Part shown: positions 18,601 to 27,370 of the stretch, piece after piece | Layout: each line of letters starts with the position of its first letter | How positions within the stretch are numbered: the first letter of the stretch is position 1 | Source: an uncultured Verrucomicrobiota bacterium | GTDB lineage: Bacteria; Verrucomicrobiota; Kiritimatiellia; CAIQIC01; Lenti-01 | Length of the DNA stretch: 64,000 bases | Reading direction: 5' to 3' | Assembly (NCBI GenBank): GCA_937860055.1 | Contig: CALMBO010000013.1 | Span: 1 to 64,000 of the forward strand | Position numbers and translations under genes: made by a program | Notes under the pieces: generated by a model | What the model was told of the DNA's origin: nothing | Databases searched by the model: none | The model's input: only the letters and a program-made list of their open reading frames with translations

Positions 18601-20786
18601 ACGCCAAGGCCAGAATCGTCTTCGATCCCGCGCAGAGCTCCGGCGATGCCCTCGTCGACAACATCGAGATCGCCCTCCCCGCCCTCTACCGGAACCAGAA
18701 CTTCGATTCCTGGCCGACCAAGACCCAGTACACGACGGGCACCGCTTCCCACCAGGGCTGGACCGTCACCAACTGCATCGTGGACTCCCAGCTGGCCTAC
18801 GCCGGCCAAGTCGCCCGCTTCAACACCACCGTCGGCAACTTTGTCCTGAGCCCCGACCTGCCGGGCGGCATCGGCAACCTCAGCTTCCGGATCGCCAAAT
18901 GGTCCGCCAGCGACGCCGCCTACACCCTCCAGGTCCAGGTCTCTCCCAACGGCGTCGGCTGGACCACCCTAACCAACGTCTCGGCGACTTCCACCAACTA
19001 TGACCTGATTTCCTTCTATCTCTACGACACCACCAACCGGTTCGTCCGCTTCTACCACAGCGCCGGCTCCGCCCGCGTCCTGATCGACGACATCCGCATC
19101 GGCGTCCCCCAGCCCCGGCCCGAGATCATCGCCGCGCCCGGCCTCGACCCGGCCAACCCCGTCGTCGACGACCCCATGACCCTCCTCGCCGACGTGGTCG
19201 CCCGATATGGCGCCTCGGTCCTTTCCGTCACCGGCTACTACCGCATCGCCACCGGCTCGACCAACGCCTTGCCCATGGCCAGCGTCGGATTCGGCTCCTA
19301 CGCCTCGGTCTCCAACATCCCCGCCCAGGCCGCCGGCACCATGATCCGCTATTTCGTCCGGGTCCAGTACGCCGGCATCGGCGCCGCCTCCAATTCCACC
19401 TCCTACACCACCAACACCTACGTTTCCGCCATCTTCACCAACTACGTCTCCACCGTCCCCCTCGGCAACGTCTGGATCAATGAAATCTTCTACGCCCCCT
19501 ACGGCGAGGAATGGTTCGACGGCTATAACCACGAATTCATCGAACTCTGCGGCCTCGCCGGCTCCGATGTCAGCGGCTGGACCATCCAGCTCGCCTTCGG
19601 CTCCTCCGCCGACATCGCCGCCAATTCCAACCAGCCCGTCTACGCCTCCTACAAGATCCCCACCAACACCGTCTTCACCAACCAGACCAACGGCTTCAGC
19701 TTCTATGTCCTGGGTGACCAGGAACTCGCCACCAACGGGCTCGTCGACCAATACCTCACCGTCTATGTCCCCACCAATGTCCAGCCCTTCTCCATCACCG
19801 ACAAGGACCATATCTACGACGGCAGCTCCGGGGCCGGCGTCGTCCGCCTCCTGAACCAGTACAGCAACCTCGTCTACTCCCTCTCCTACAACGGATACGC
19901 CTCCGGCTCCGACCGCATCCCCCAGAGCCAGTCTTCCTTCGGCGAAACCAACAGCATCGGCCTCTCCGGAAGCAACTACACCTACGTTGGTTTCACCTGG
20001 GCCATGGACGACCTCACCATCGGCACCGTCAACAGCGGCCAGATCCTCGTCGAACCGCCGGAAGACACGAACATCTACGCCTATGCCTGGCACCTCCAAA
20101 CCAGCCGGATCATGCCCCTCAACACCAACGACGTCCCGCCCTTCTACATGCTCGACCCCGCCCAGGCCGGCCACTTCGAGGACATCGATATCTATTACGG
20201 CTACACCAACGGGATCTATCCGAACCCCAGCGGCACCCTCTACCACCGCGAAGGCGGTATCGCCGCCGTCTGGTCCTCCGAATCCATGGATATCCGCGAC
20301 GGCTCCCTCGATGCCGATGGCCACACCTACGTTTTTGGCACCATTCCGGCCTACACCTACCGCCGCCTCCAGAGCGTGGAATACGTCATCCTGGTCAACC
20401 CCAACACGACCGGCATCGACGCCGTCTACCTCGGCTCCGATTCCAACGACCTGAACATCAGCACCATCTACACGAATTTCGCCGCCGCCGAAGCACACCC
20501 CTTCACCTATCTCGTCCCCATCGCCGACCCGATCGTCATCACCAACTTCGTGGTCAGCTCCAGCAATGTCGTCTTCCAGACGGATGGCAACGACCCCATC
20601 GATCCCCTCACCCACTTCGCCATCCGCACCTCCACCAATCTCCTCACCCCCACCCAGGAATGGCGGACCAACAGCGGCACCGTCACCGCCGTCTCGAACA
20701 TCTACGGCCAATTCACCTTCACCATCCCGCAGGCCCCCACCAACCGGCCCAAGCTCTACTACCGCATCAATCCCCTCTGGCCGTAG
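15693..20786 (+). CDS. very large modular secreted protein (lamin-tail-like and beta-sandwich modules)
   Basis: Signal peptide; DHNGWSTTPTM / VGDFNGWTPSA modules; three GGIG-V/L-SF modules; GNVWINEIFYAPYGEEWFDGYNHEFIELCGLAGSDVSGWTIQ lamin-tail-like segment. Start may be GTG 15687. Confidence 0.8.
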   Translation: MRMKAVIVGAGLAGWVLSAHAYTSPYSSMAVPGDHNGWSTTPTMVLVADNTWVCTQTLSSASGGFKFAANNGWTVNWGGSASFIRVPAKGSAPDLGGGNLGYSGFSNGLYRFTFNDSTLECRLEWAGASPLPLPSIATLYLVGDFNGWTPSAAGQLTNSPGNTNLWSRSIDLESATTFQFYPDGTWSNQFGAPVASTIVITNLNAPVTNSACGRSDFTLSGFDPGTFRFELDTSNNLFTVTQTATQSFTIGTMTVQGNFIGTNNPLPNMVQVGDTTIWESDHHITNNGTITFRFSANSGVRRWGTTNGAAALSFPASGTLAAALTNYVQILNVSTGRYRITFNHITGEFNFLRSYTDASGINLLKNPGFEQTTDPSGGDAVDWGSWQAWPKRVADGYSPHSGNWCGAIHGQLFPEWTDYGSFAQDVLVTSGKTYQASAWFKASADWSASTMQIKIEWLDATNGSLGLEDTVDIPPLTNRWIKYSVEGAAPLNAAKAHVVFLCSGAGTTGTMQIDDAEMRAVAGRTQNFDTWGALSSFGSFAPDWSVTSGKTVWNVPPGRPEGGVLISQMVEGTGNNKAVEIFNGTLSNLDLSAQNYVLQQYDNGSLTASVTMALSGEIAAGACLVVARPGTPTNYAPDTSISGLANLSTNKYVTFNGDDVLVLRQGGAAGTVKDRIGQVSTNATGSIWSRSAKNHTLTRKSNIFTGRLDAVTTPFSLSNEWTISDSDTFDGLGIHDLSYLDPNEPYTPAGYSLVMNTNASLISGEMSGGIGDVSFWYRTESMSPAVTMVIETAATDVGPWTTNATLSGVASSNFAYYVVAINRADHSYLRIRQTGGATNRFRIDEVTVTEVSSTQRIEDFNEWTDPSFTIPGDYSRFGWSIQDGNIATTSGVLNTRAALISPPSGAVLSPAFEGGVGEVTFWAKANDAEEPAYLLLQTSIDGGSNWTSQASITATTGATSSVWLYLTNSNAKARIVFDPAQSSGDALVDNIEIALPALYRNQNFDSWPTKTQYTTGTASHQGWTVTNCIVDSQLAYAGQVARFNTTVGNFVLSPDLPGGIGNLSFRIAKWSASDAAYTLQVQVSPNGVGWTTLTNVSATSTNYDLISFYLYDTTNRFVRFYHSAGSARVLIDDIRIGVPQPRPEIIAAPGLDPANPVVDDPMTLLADVVARYGASVLSVTGYYRIATGSTNALPMASVGFGSYASVSNIPAQAAGTMIRYFVRVQYAGIGAASNSTSYTTNTYVSAIFTNYVSTVPLGNVWINEIFYAPYGEEWFDGYNHEFIELCGLAGSDVSGWTIQLAFGSSADIAANSNQPVYASYKIPTNTVFTNQTNGFSFYVLGDQELATNGLVDQYLTVYVPTNVQPFSITDKDHIYDGSSGAGVVRLLNQYSNLVYSLSYNGYASGSDRIPQSQSSFGETNSIGLSGSNYTYVGFTWAMDDLTIGTVNSGQILVEPPEDTNIYAYAWHLQTSRIMPLNTNDVPPFYMLDPAQAGHFEDIDIYYGYTNGIYPNPSGTLYHREGGIAAVWSSESMDIRDGSLDADGHTYVFGTIPAYTYRRLQSVEYVILVNPNTTGIDAVYLGSDSNDLNISTIYTNFAAAEAHPFTYLVPIADPIVITNFVVSSSNVVFQTDGNDPIDPLTHFAIRTSTNLLTPTQEWRTNSGTVTAVSNIYGQFTFTIPQAPTNRPKLYYRINPLWP

Positions 20787-20801
20787 ACGACCGGGCAGCC
20801 C

Positions 20802-21391
20802 TTCACCACAGAGACACTGAGTTCACAGAGGAAGGCTTTTTCTCGGGGCGAACATCCAGCAGCCGGGAAATATCTACTCGGAAGCCCGGAGGCCATGGAT
20901 TCGTGCGGGAAAGGAAGATCAGAATCGGCCTGTTGTCAGAGCCGGAAGCGCTTGATTCCGTTGACCAGTTTGCCCGAATTGAAATTGATCAGCAGACCTG
21001 TCCGAATGCCCATCAACTTCATATAGGTCAGCAATTGGGCCTCATGGATGCCCGTGATCGCATCCACGGATTTCAACTCCAGGATCAGCTGGCCATCGAC
21101 CAAGATGTCGATCCGATAACCGCAGTCCAACCGGATTCCTTTGTATTCGACCGGAACCGGATATTCAAATTGGAAGGAGATCCCGTTGAGCTTGAGCTCG
21201 CGAGCCAGACACTGTTGATACGCTGATTCGAGCAGGCCCGGCCCCAGAGCGCGGTGGACCTCGATCGCACAGCCGATGGCCTTTTCCGTCAACGGACCCC
21301 TGCCTTTATCCATTTCCGACTTCCGATGGCTTTGGGCTGATGCCCCCCAAGAAATCCTGCCCCCTCTGTGGACTCTGTGCCTCTGTGGTAA
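20802..21391. mobile_element. candidate GxxExxY mobile element 2 (~590 bp)
   Basis: Inverted repeats TTCACCACAGAGACACTGAGTTCACAGAGG (20802-20831) and, reverse-complemented, TTTACCACAGAGGCACAGAGTCCACAGAGG (21363-21391/2). Confidence 0.7.
20936..21313 (-). CDS. GxxExxY protein (PD-(D/E)XK nuclease-like family), copy 2
   Basis: IGCAIEVHRALGPGLLESAYQQCLARELKLNGISFQFEYPVPVEYKGIRLDCGYRIDILVDGQLILELKSVDAITGIHEAQLLTYMKLMGIRTGLLINFNSGKLVNGIKRFRL. Confidence 0.95.
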   Translation of the reverse strand: MDKGRGPLTEKAIGCAIEVHRALGPGLLESAYQQCLARELKLNGISFQFEYPVPVEYKGIRLDCGYRIDILVDGQLILELKSVDAITGIHEAQLLTYMKLMGIRTGLLINFNSGKLVNGIKRFRL

Positions 21392-21407
21392 ACGATTCCC
21401 CGCCGGC

Positions 21408-23918
21408 CTAGTCGTTCAGGTACCGGAACATCCGGATGAACATCTCGTGGTGCAGGTTGCTGCCCGTCTTGAACGGATCGCGCCACACCAGCGCCACCGC
21501 CCGGCGCTCGCCGGTGATGGCATCGTCGTCTTCGTCCCAGATGCCTACGCCGCTTGGACCTTCCTTGATCGCCTGCCCCACCACCACCACCGTGAACAGG
21601 CTGTTGTCGGGGCTGAACAGTCCCCATGTGTTCCGGAGCAACTGCTCGCGCTGGTTGTTGTTGAACCCGACGCCCGAATTATCAAGATCCATCACCGACA
21701 AGGCGCCGCCTTGATCCATGCACGGGATGCGCACCCAATCGCTTCCCGCCTGGAATGCCGTGGAAAAGGTCCCCTCCTCCGTCTCATCCAATATTTCCCC
21801 TACGATGCGGGAAATGATGTCCATGCCCCCCACCGTGTCGTCGTTCAGCGGATTGGCCGCGATGTTGTAATTGGAATAGACATTGGGCACCTCGTGGGTC
21901 GCCAGATCGATGAAGGCCGACGTCAGCACGTTCGAGCTGCGCGTGTTCGGATTGATGGTCCCGTTCGTGTAGAACACATTGGTGACCGTCCAGGTGTGGG
22001 AACCATGCGTCGCCGAATAGAAAAGGTTCGAGTCCGCCACCAGGCTGGCCAGCATGTCCACGGCGTCATCCGAAAACAGATCGATCGTCTCCCATTCCGC
22101 CCCTCCCGTGCTGATGAAGCCCAGCTCCGCCGGCGTCTCCATGGGGCCGTTCCGGCAATAGAGATTGGTCCCTTCCGCGAGGAAGCGCCTTCTGGCCGCG
22201 GCATTGTTGATCCACTCGTTCATGCCGTTCAAGCTTCCGTTGCCGCCCCCCTCGTTGGCCACCCACTGCCCGACTTCATGGTTCATCCGGGGATCCGTCA
22301 CCGCGCTGGCAAACATCTTGGGCTGCGAATCCTTGGTCAGATTCGCGCCGGGGAAGCTCAGGTCGACGGGCACCATGTCCGCATTGCCGCCCGGGCCTTT
22401 CAGGTAGACGGGAGCCAGCACCTTCAAGCCCTGGACCCGCAGCGTCATCCCCGAAGGCAGCGCATTGGTGTTCCCCGGAGGCCGCCGCAGGGGGATGGTG
22501 TAGATGAAATTGGTTCGCGGATCCGTCGGCACATAGGGAGTTCCGCCGCTCCAGCTCGCGGCAACCGTCAGATTGCTCGAAGCCGGAGCGATGGACTGGT
22601 CGGCGGGAGAAGCCATTTCCACTTGTTCCGTCCCCATCCCCTGCAGCACGAGGCGGAACCAGAGCTGCGCATCCCCGCTCGTGGCAAAACTCCCGCCTAC
22701 CGTCGGAGCCGGCAGCTGGAACGTATCAACCACAATCCGGTTGGTGGCCGAAGGGAAGGGATACCAAAACTCGAATCCCAGCGTCAGCCGCAGACTGTAG
22801 GTGCTGAAACCGGGATTCGAGGCGTCTTCGGTCTCGACCAGCCGGTAGCTCCCCGCGATCTCGTTGAACATCGGGACGTTCTTCGGCGAGGGATAGTCCA
22901 GATCCTGCCGATACGGCACCACATTGTCGTGGGTGTAGTCGTAGAGGGCATCGTTGATCCAGTCCGGCAGTTCCCCATGCGGAAATTGGGTTTTGATCGG
23001 ACTCAAAAGGGTCGCCCAGGGCAGGGCGCCGCCGCAAAGCGATGGCGCCGTCCATTTGCCGGAACCGCGGTCATACCTTCCGCCGCGATACGCCGACAAG
23101 CTGAAGGGCGTCAGTTCGCTCACCAGATTGGAGGCCAGCGCCGCCCCGGGCGCGCATTCCTTCCGCTCGTCCTGCCAGCGGGCGCAGGAATTCTCGTTTC
23201 CATCGTTGGGCACCCCGTCTGTCAGCTTGATCAGGGCGTACAGGCTGTCGAATCCCTTCCACCCGCTCCGGTAGGACTTGAACTGCCCCGCATCCAGCAC
23301 TTCCGGAAGCATCCGGATCGGCACCTGCCGCACGCTCCGCCTCACCCGGTTCGAAGCCGACCGCGCATCGTGCCCGGCCACTTCGCTCTCCCGCGCCGCG
23401 AGATTGGCGTCCATGCCCCCGCTCATGTCGAAGCACACATAGGCGTATCGCCCCAGGATCCGGCTGCTGCCGCTGTTCGGATTCTCCCGCACCACCACCC
23501 ACTCCGCATCCTCCACCATGTTGCTCACCGCGACCGTCATGTACGCCCGCGGGATCCAGTCCTCCACCTCGCCCAGCAGCAGCTGGATGTCGTCGTCCCC
23601 GATGGTCCTCCCCCCCATGCTCTGCGCCCCCGAGGAATCCGACACGAACACCTTCTCCCCGTTTGTCGCGATGGGCATGACCAGGTTTTCCTCCCACAGG
23701 AAGCGGCTGTAGTCGTTCATCGCCGCGTGCACCGCGGTCCTCGTGATCTGCCGCCCGCGCATGGCCTCCAACGTCGATCCCGCCACCATCCGCTCCATCC
23801 GGGCCTGCGTCAGAAACGCCACCGCCATCAGCAGCATGATGCTCAGGAAGCCCAGCACCACGATCAGCGCCACGCCCTGGCGCCCGTCGCCCCGCCCCCT
23901 GTCTTGTACCCGTTTCAT
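21408..23918 (-). CDS. pilus/type II secretion minor-component protein (GspK/PilX-like N-terminus)
   Basis: RQGVALIVVLGFLSIMLLMAVAFLTQARMERMVAGS transmembrane start; last gene of pseudopilin cluster. Confidence 0.65.
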   Translation of the reverse strand: MKRVQDRGRGDGRQGVALIVVLGFLSIMLLMAVAFLTQARMERMVAGSTLEAMRGRQITRTAVHAAMNDYSRFLWEENLVMPIATNGEKVFVSDSSGAQSMGGRTIGDDDIQLLLGEVEDWIPRAYMTVAVSNMVEDAEWVVVRENPNSGSSRILGRYAYVCFDMSGGMDANLAARESEVAGHDARSASNRVRRSVRQVPIRMLPEVLDAGQFKSYRSGWKGFDSLYALIKLTDGVPNDGNENSCARWQDERKECAPGAALASNLVSELTPFSLSAYRGGRYDRGSGKWTAPSLCGGALPWATLLSPIKTQFPHGELPDWINDALYDYTHDNVVPYRQDLDYPSPKNVPMFNEIAGSYRLVETEDASNPGFSTYSLRLTLGFEFWYPFPSATNRIVVDTFQLPAPTVGGSFATSGDAQLWFRLVLQGMGTEQVEMASPADQSIAPASSNLTVAASWSGGTPYVPTDPRTNFIYTIPLRRPPGNTNALPSGMTLRVQGLKVLAPVYLKGPGGNADMVPVDLSFPGANLTKDSQPKMFASAVTDPRMNHEVGQWVANEGGGNGSLNGMNEWINNAAARRRFLAEGTNLYCRNGPMETPAELGFISTGGAEWETIDLFSDDAVDMLASLVADSNLFYSATHGSHTWTVTNVFYTNGTINPNTRSSNVLTSAFIDLATHEVPNVYSNYNIAANPLNDDTVGGMDIISRIVGEILDETEEGTFSTAFQAGSDWVRIPCMDQGGALSVMDLDNSGVGFNNNQREQLLRNTWGLFSPDNSLFTVVVVGQAIKEGPSGVGIWDEDDDAITGERRAVALVWRDPFKTGSNLHHEMFIRMFRYLND

Positions 23919-23943
23919 GCGATCCACTCCTGGCCCGAGGCCC

Positions 23944-24918
23944 CTAGTCCGTGTAATAAGCCGTGTTGTTTGTGCCATAGACCGTGACGGCGTTGTATCG
24001 CGCCGCCCCCGTGATGGGCACCGCCCGCCCGAACAGCGACGACGATTCCCGGATCATCATCTCCCGCGCCTTCAGCTGCGTCCCGGAATCCACGCCGTCC
24101 ACCAGTCCCATCCCCGCTTCCATCGCCACATCCGGACTGGTGATCTGCAGGTAGATGTCGAAGGCCGCCGGCGACACGTTCTTGGGATCCGCCCCGTTCG
24201 GCCCCCGCGTACTGTCGAACTGGTGGATGCCCGAATAACCGCCCATCCATCCGGAACCATCCCAGCCCGTGCAGTAGATGTCGAACCGTACCACGTGGTC
24301 CGCCAGCACCTGCCGGTCCCAGGTGGTGCCCGAAAAGAGGGAGGCGTTCTCCCACCAGCGGGTGTAGTTCGTATCCATCGCGTAGAACCGGTACGGCCGG
24401 GTCCGGCCATCGTCCCCCACCGCGAAAATCATGCGCTCCTTGGTCAGGTCGAACCGCTTGTAGGGCGCCCCCTGCGCGTTGGTCATCGTGCTCTCGCTGA
24501 CGAAGTAGTGGAAATATTCGTAGGGCATGTCGTCGTCCTGGTCGCCCGAGGTCGAAATGAACCACACGTCGTCGAACCCGAATCCGTTGGCCCCGCTGTC
24601 CACGGTGTCCGCCTCCACATAGCAGGCCAGCCGCTCGTTCACCGTCATCCCCTCGGCGTCCTGCAGCAGGGTCTCCATCGCCGTCTCCGCCGTGCTGTTG
24701 CGCATCAGCGACGTCGTCCCGCCCCGCGTGATCGAGCTCGCCTGCACGAACATCCGCGTCAGCGCCAGCACCAGCACCACCAGCACCGCCATCGCCGCCA
24801 GCACCTCCACCAGCGTGAAACCGCAAACTCTCCGCGGCACGCCGAGACGACCGGGCGGTTCCTCCCCCCGCCTCCATTCCGACTCCTGAATCCTGAACTC
24901 TGGCTCCTGAATTCTCAT
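23944..24918 (-). CDS. prepilin-type N-terminal cleavage/methylation protein (GspJ/PilW-like)
   Basis: CGFTLVEVLAAMAVLVVLVLALTRMFVQAS. Confidence 0.85.
   Translation of the reverse strand: MRIQEPEFRIQESEWRRGEEPPGRLGVPRRVCGFTLVEVLAAMAVLVVLVLALTRMFVQASSITRGGTTSLMRNSTAETAMETLLQDAEGMTVNERLACYVEADTVDSGANGFGFDDVWFISTSGDQDDDMPYEYFHYFVSESTMTNAQGAPYKRFDLTKERMIFAVGDDGRTRPYRFYAMDTNYTRWWENASLFSGTTWDRQVLADHVVRFDIYCTGWDGSGWMGGYSGIHQFDSTRGPNGADPKNVSPAAFDIYLQITSPDVAMEAGMGLVDGVDSGTQLKAREMMIRESSSLFGRAVPITGAARYNAVTVYGTNNTAYYTD
24881..24915. repeat. 7-bp-period repeat at 5' end of GspJ-like gene
   Basis: GACTCCT GAATCCT GAACTCT GGCTCCT GAATTCT. Confidence 0.88.
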
Positions 24919-24929
24919 GACATTCCCCT

Positions 24930-25493
24930 TCACCGGATCGGCAGGATTTCCCGGTAGAAGATCCGCGCATCTTCGTCCCGGCCCTTGTGTTCGCCCGGCC
25001 ACACTTTCAGCACCGCATAGGTCGGCACGCCGCCGCTCCCCGCCAACGCCAGATCCAGCGTATAGGTGAACGCCGACGTCCAGAAGTCGCTGAAATTGCC
25101 CGAAGCATAGTCCCCCGAACTCAGGCCGTAATAGTCCGGAATCCAGTAGAAATGCTCCTCCCCCCCGCCGGCCCGGAGCTGGAAATTGCTGTCCGACGCC
25201 GAACTCGACAGCATCAGCGAAATGAAATCGTCTGTGTCGTTGATGTTCCAGCCCGGCCCGTAGTTGCCGCCGTATTTTCCGGCCGTCAGGTCCAGCGTGG
25301 TGAAGACATATTCGGCGAACATCGCGATTTCCGAGTCGTCCACCGCCGCCCGCGTCGCCCGCAACCCTTCCGGGAACAGCGCGAACGTCGCCGTCAGCCC
25401 CACGGCCACCACCAGCAGCGCCAGCGTTACCTCCACCAGCGAGTATCCCGCCCGGCGCCCGTCCGGCCTTCTCTCCTGCCGACTCCGCATCAT
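24930..25493 (-). CDS. prepilin-type N-terminal cleavage/methylation protein (GspI/PilV-like)
   Basis: AGYSLVEVTLALLVVAVGLTATFALFPEGLRATRAA. Confidence 0.8.
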   Translation of the reverse strand: MMRSRQERRPDGRRAGYSLVEVTLALLVVAVGLTATFALFPEGLRATRAAVDDSEIAMFAEYVFTTLDLTAGKYGGNYGPGWNINDTDDFISLMLSSSASDSNFQLRAGGGEEHFYWIPDYYGLSSGDYASGNFSDFWTSAFTYTLDLALAGSGGVPTYAVLKVWPGEHKGRDEDARIFYREILPIR

Positions 25494-25503
25494 GCCCGTC
25501 TCC

Positions 25504-26262
25504 CTAGTTCGCCCCGCTCCAGATCTGCACCTGGCCGGTCTTGTTCCGGATCTCCACCACCGTGTTCGTCCCCGGCACCTCCGTCGGCCCCGTCAACGTC
25601 CCGCCCGACGGCTCGTAGTACTTCGTCGAAGTCATGTAGATCTTCGAATAGTCCGCGTCCTGCCAGTACTTTCCGGTCGCCTGGCTGTCGTGCATCACAT
25701 ACGCCCGCCCGTTGGGCTTGAACAGCACCGCCCCCATGGGCCGGATCGATCCGTCGGGATCCGCCGGATCCAGCGGGAACCGGAACGCCCCCGTATAGGT
25801 GGCCTGCGATCCGTTCAGCGCCCCGAACACGTAGTTCCCCGACAACGTGACGTCGTCGTCGAAATAAATTCCCTCCGGCAGGTATTTCCAGTCGGAAACG
25901 AACACCAGGTCCATGTCGCTGACCGACGGATCCCGCTTCGAGGAATCGAAGCGGTATTGCCCGTCGAGGTTGTTCCGCGCCGCCACCACCGCATAGCCCC
26001 TCAGGCACTTGCCGATATCCGTATCCGAATAGGCGCCCCCGTCCGTCGTCGGAAACACCACCATCGTCCACTGCCGCTTGGCGATCGCGTTCTGCCGCGC
26101 GAGGCGCAGCGTCGACATCAGCTGGAATGCCGCCCGGTCCGTGTCCTTCCGCCCCGCGTTCTCGAACACCGGCAGCGCCACCGCGAACAGCACGCCGATG
26201 ATGGTGATCACCACCAGCAGCTCGATCAGCGTGAATCCGCCTATCCTGCTTTTCCAGCCCAT
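25504..26262 (-). CDS. prepilin-type N-terminal cleavage/methylation protein (GspH-like)
   Basis: IGGFTLIELLVVITIIGVLFAVALPVFENAGRKDTDRAAFQLMSTLRLARQNAIAKRQ. Confidence 0.87.
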   Translation of the reverse strand: MGWKSRIGGFTLIELLVVITIIGVLFAVALPVFENAGRKDTDRAAFQLMSTLRLARQNAIAKRQWTMVVFPTTDGGAYSDTDIGKCLRGYAVVAARNNLDGQYRFDSSKRDPSVSDMDLVFVSDWKYLPEGIYFDDDVTLSGNYVFGALNGSQATYTGAFRFPLDPADPDGSIRPMGAVLFKPNGRAYVMHDSQATGKYWQDADYSKIYMTSTKYYEPSGGTLTGPTEVPGTNTVVEIRNKTGQVQIWSGAN

Positions 26263-26264
26263 GG

Positions 26265-26783
26265 TCACTCCCAGCTCTTCACGTTGTCCGCCCACGTCTC
26301 GTAGTCGCCGTCCTCGCCGGCCGACCACGCCACCACGCGTCCCCGGAGCATCCCGCCCCTGTCCGCGTCCGGATTCGCCACCTCCCCCGTCCCCGTCTCG
26401 TCCACGCGGAACCGGAACGCATGGCCCCACGTGTCCACGAAGGCGCCGTCCGCGTTCAGCGCCCCGCCGCCCGGCTCGAAGAACACGATGCGCTTCGGAT
26501 TCGTCGGCACCACGTCCCCCGGCTTCGGCGCCATCATGTCCACCCAGTCCCCGTCCGTCGTGTCGCGCCCCGACGCATAGGTCGACGGCCACCGGTTGTA
26601 TTCGGTCTGGTACTTCATCATCACCGACGCCACCACCCCCGCGTCGCTCTTCGTGTTCGAAATCTTCGCCCGCTTCATGATCAGCCCCGCCGCCGGCACC
26701 ATCATCGCCATCAGGATGCCCAGGATCGCGATCACCACCAGCATTTCCACCAGCGTGAATCCACCCGTCTCGCTTCTCTTCAT
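26265..26783 (-). CDS. prepilin-type N-terminal cleavage/methylation protein (GspG-like)
   Basis: TGGFTLVEMLVVIAILGILMAMMVPAAGLIMKRAKISNTKSD. Confidence 0.85.
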   Translation of the reverse strand: MKRSETGGFTLVEMLVVIAILGILMAMMVPAAGLIMKRAKISNTKSDAGVVASVMMKYQTEYNRWPSTYASGRDTTDGDWVDMMAPKPGDVVPTNPKRIVFFEPGGGALNADGAFVDTWGHAFRFRVDETGTGEVANPDADRGGMLRGRVVAWSAGEDGDYETWADNVKSWE

Positions 26784-26799
26784 GGTCGCCTCTCCTCGG

Positions 26800-27336
26800 T
26801 CACTTGATGTCGAACGTCTTCATCGGCTTCCCCTTGCCCGGAGGCCCCGGACAGAACACCAGCACCCGCTCCACCACCGTGTTCCCGTCCCACGTCCCCG
26901 TGCCCTGCACCTGCACCACGCCGTCCATGTTCCGGTCCATCCCGATCTGGTACGGCTGCCCCCACGGATCGTTGAACACCACCTGCCCCCCGGAACCCCG
27001 CGACTTCTCCGGAATCTGCAGGTACAGCTTCTTCATCGGATTCGCCCCCGTCAGCAGATCCATCACCTGCGCCTGGTCCGCCGTCCCGCTCGTCCACTTG
27101 TCCTCGCCCACCTTCACCGCGTCCGGCCACGGCATGTAGCGGTGGTCCTCGTAGAACTGCAGCGCCGCCACCTTGATGCTCTGCATCTCCGTCGCCGCCC
27201 GCCGCTTCAGCGCCGTCTCCTTCGCCCCGCCCGCCACCGGCACGATGATCGCCGCCAGGATCCCCACGATCGCAATCACCGCCAGGATCTCGATCAGCGT
27301 GAAGCCGTTGGGTTTCGCCTTGGATATCGCTTTCAT
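26800..27336 (-). CDS. prepilin-type N-terminal cleavage/methylation protein (GspG-like)
   Basis: NGFTLIEILAVIAIVGILAAIIVPVAGGAKETALKRRAATEMQSIK; WGQPYQIGMD. Confidence 0.87.
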   Translation of the reverse strand: MKAISKAKPNGFTLIEILAVIAIVGILAAIIVPVAGGAKETALKRRAATEMQSIKVAALQFYEDHRYMPWPDAVKVGEDKWTSGTADQAQVMDLLTGANPMKKLYLQIPEKSRGSGGQVVFNDPWGQPYQIGMDRNMDGVVQVQGTGTWDGNTVVERVLVFCPGPPGKGKPMKTFDIK

Positions 27337-27339
27337 TCT

Positions 27340-27360
27340 GGCTCCTGACTCCTGGATGCT
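27340..27360. repeat. short 7-bp-period repeat upstream of GspG-like gene, overlapping its ribosome-binding site
   Basis: GGCTCCT GACTCCT GGATGCT (reverse strand AGGAGTC AGGAGCC). Confidence 0.7.
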
Positions 27361-27370
27361 TGCCGCCCGG

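Noticed and set aside
16278-20711. Long minus-strand ORFs (16278-18809, 18969-20711) opposite the giant secreted protein
   Set aside because: Gly/Asp/Val-rich antisense translation; typical codon-bias artefact
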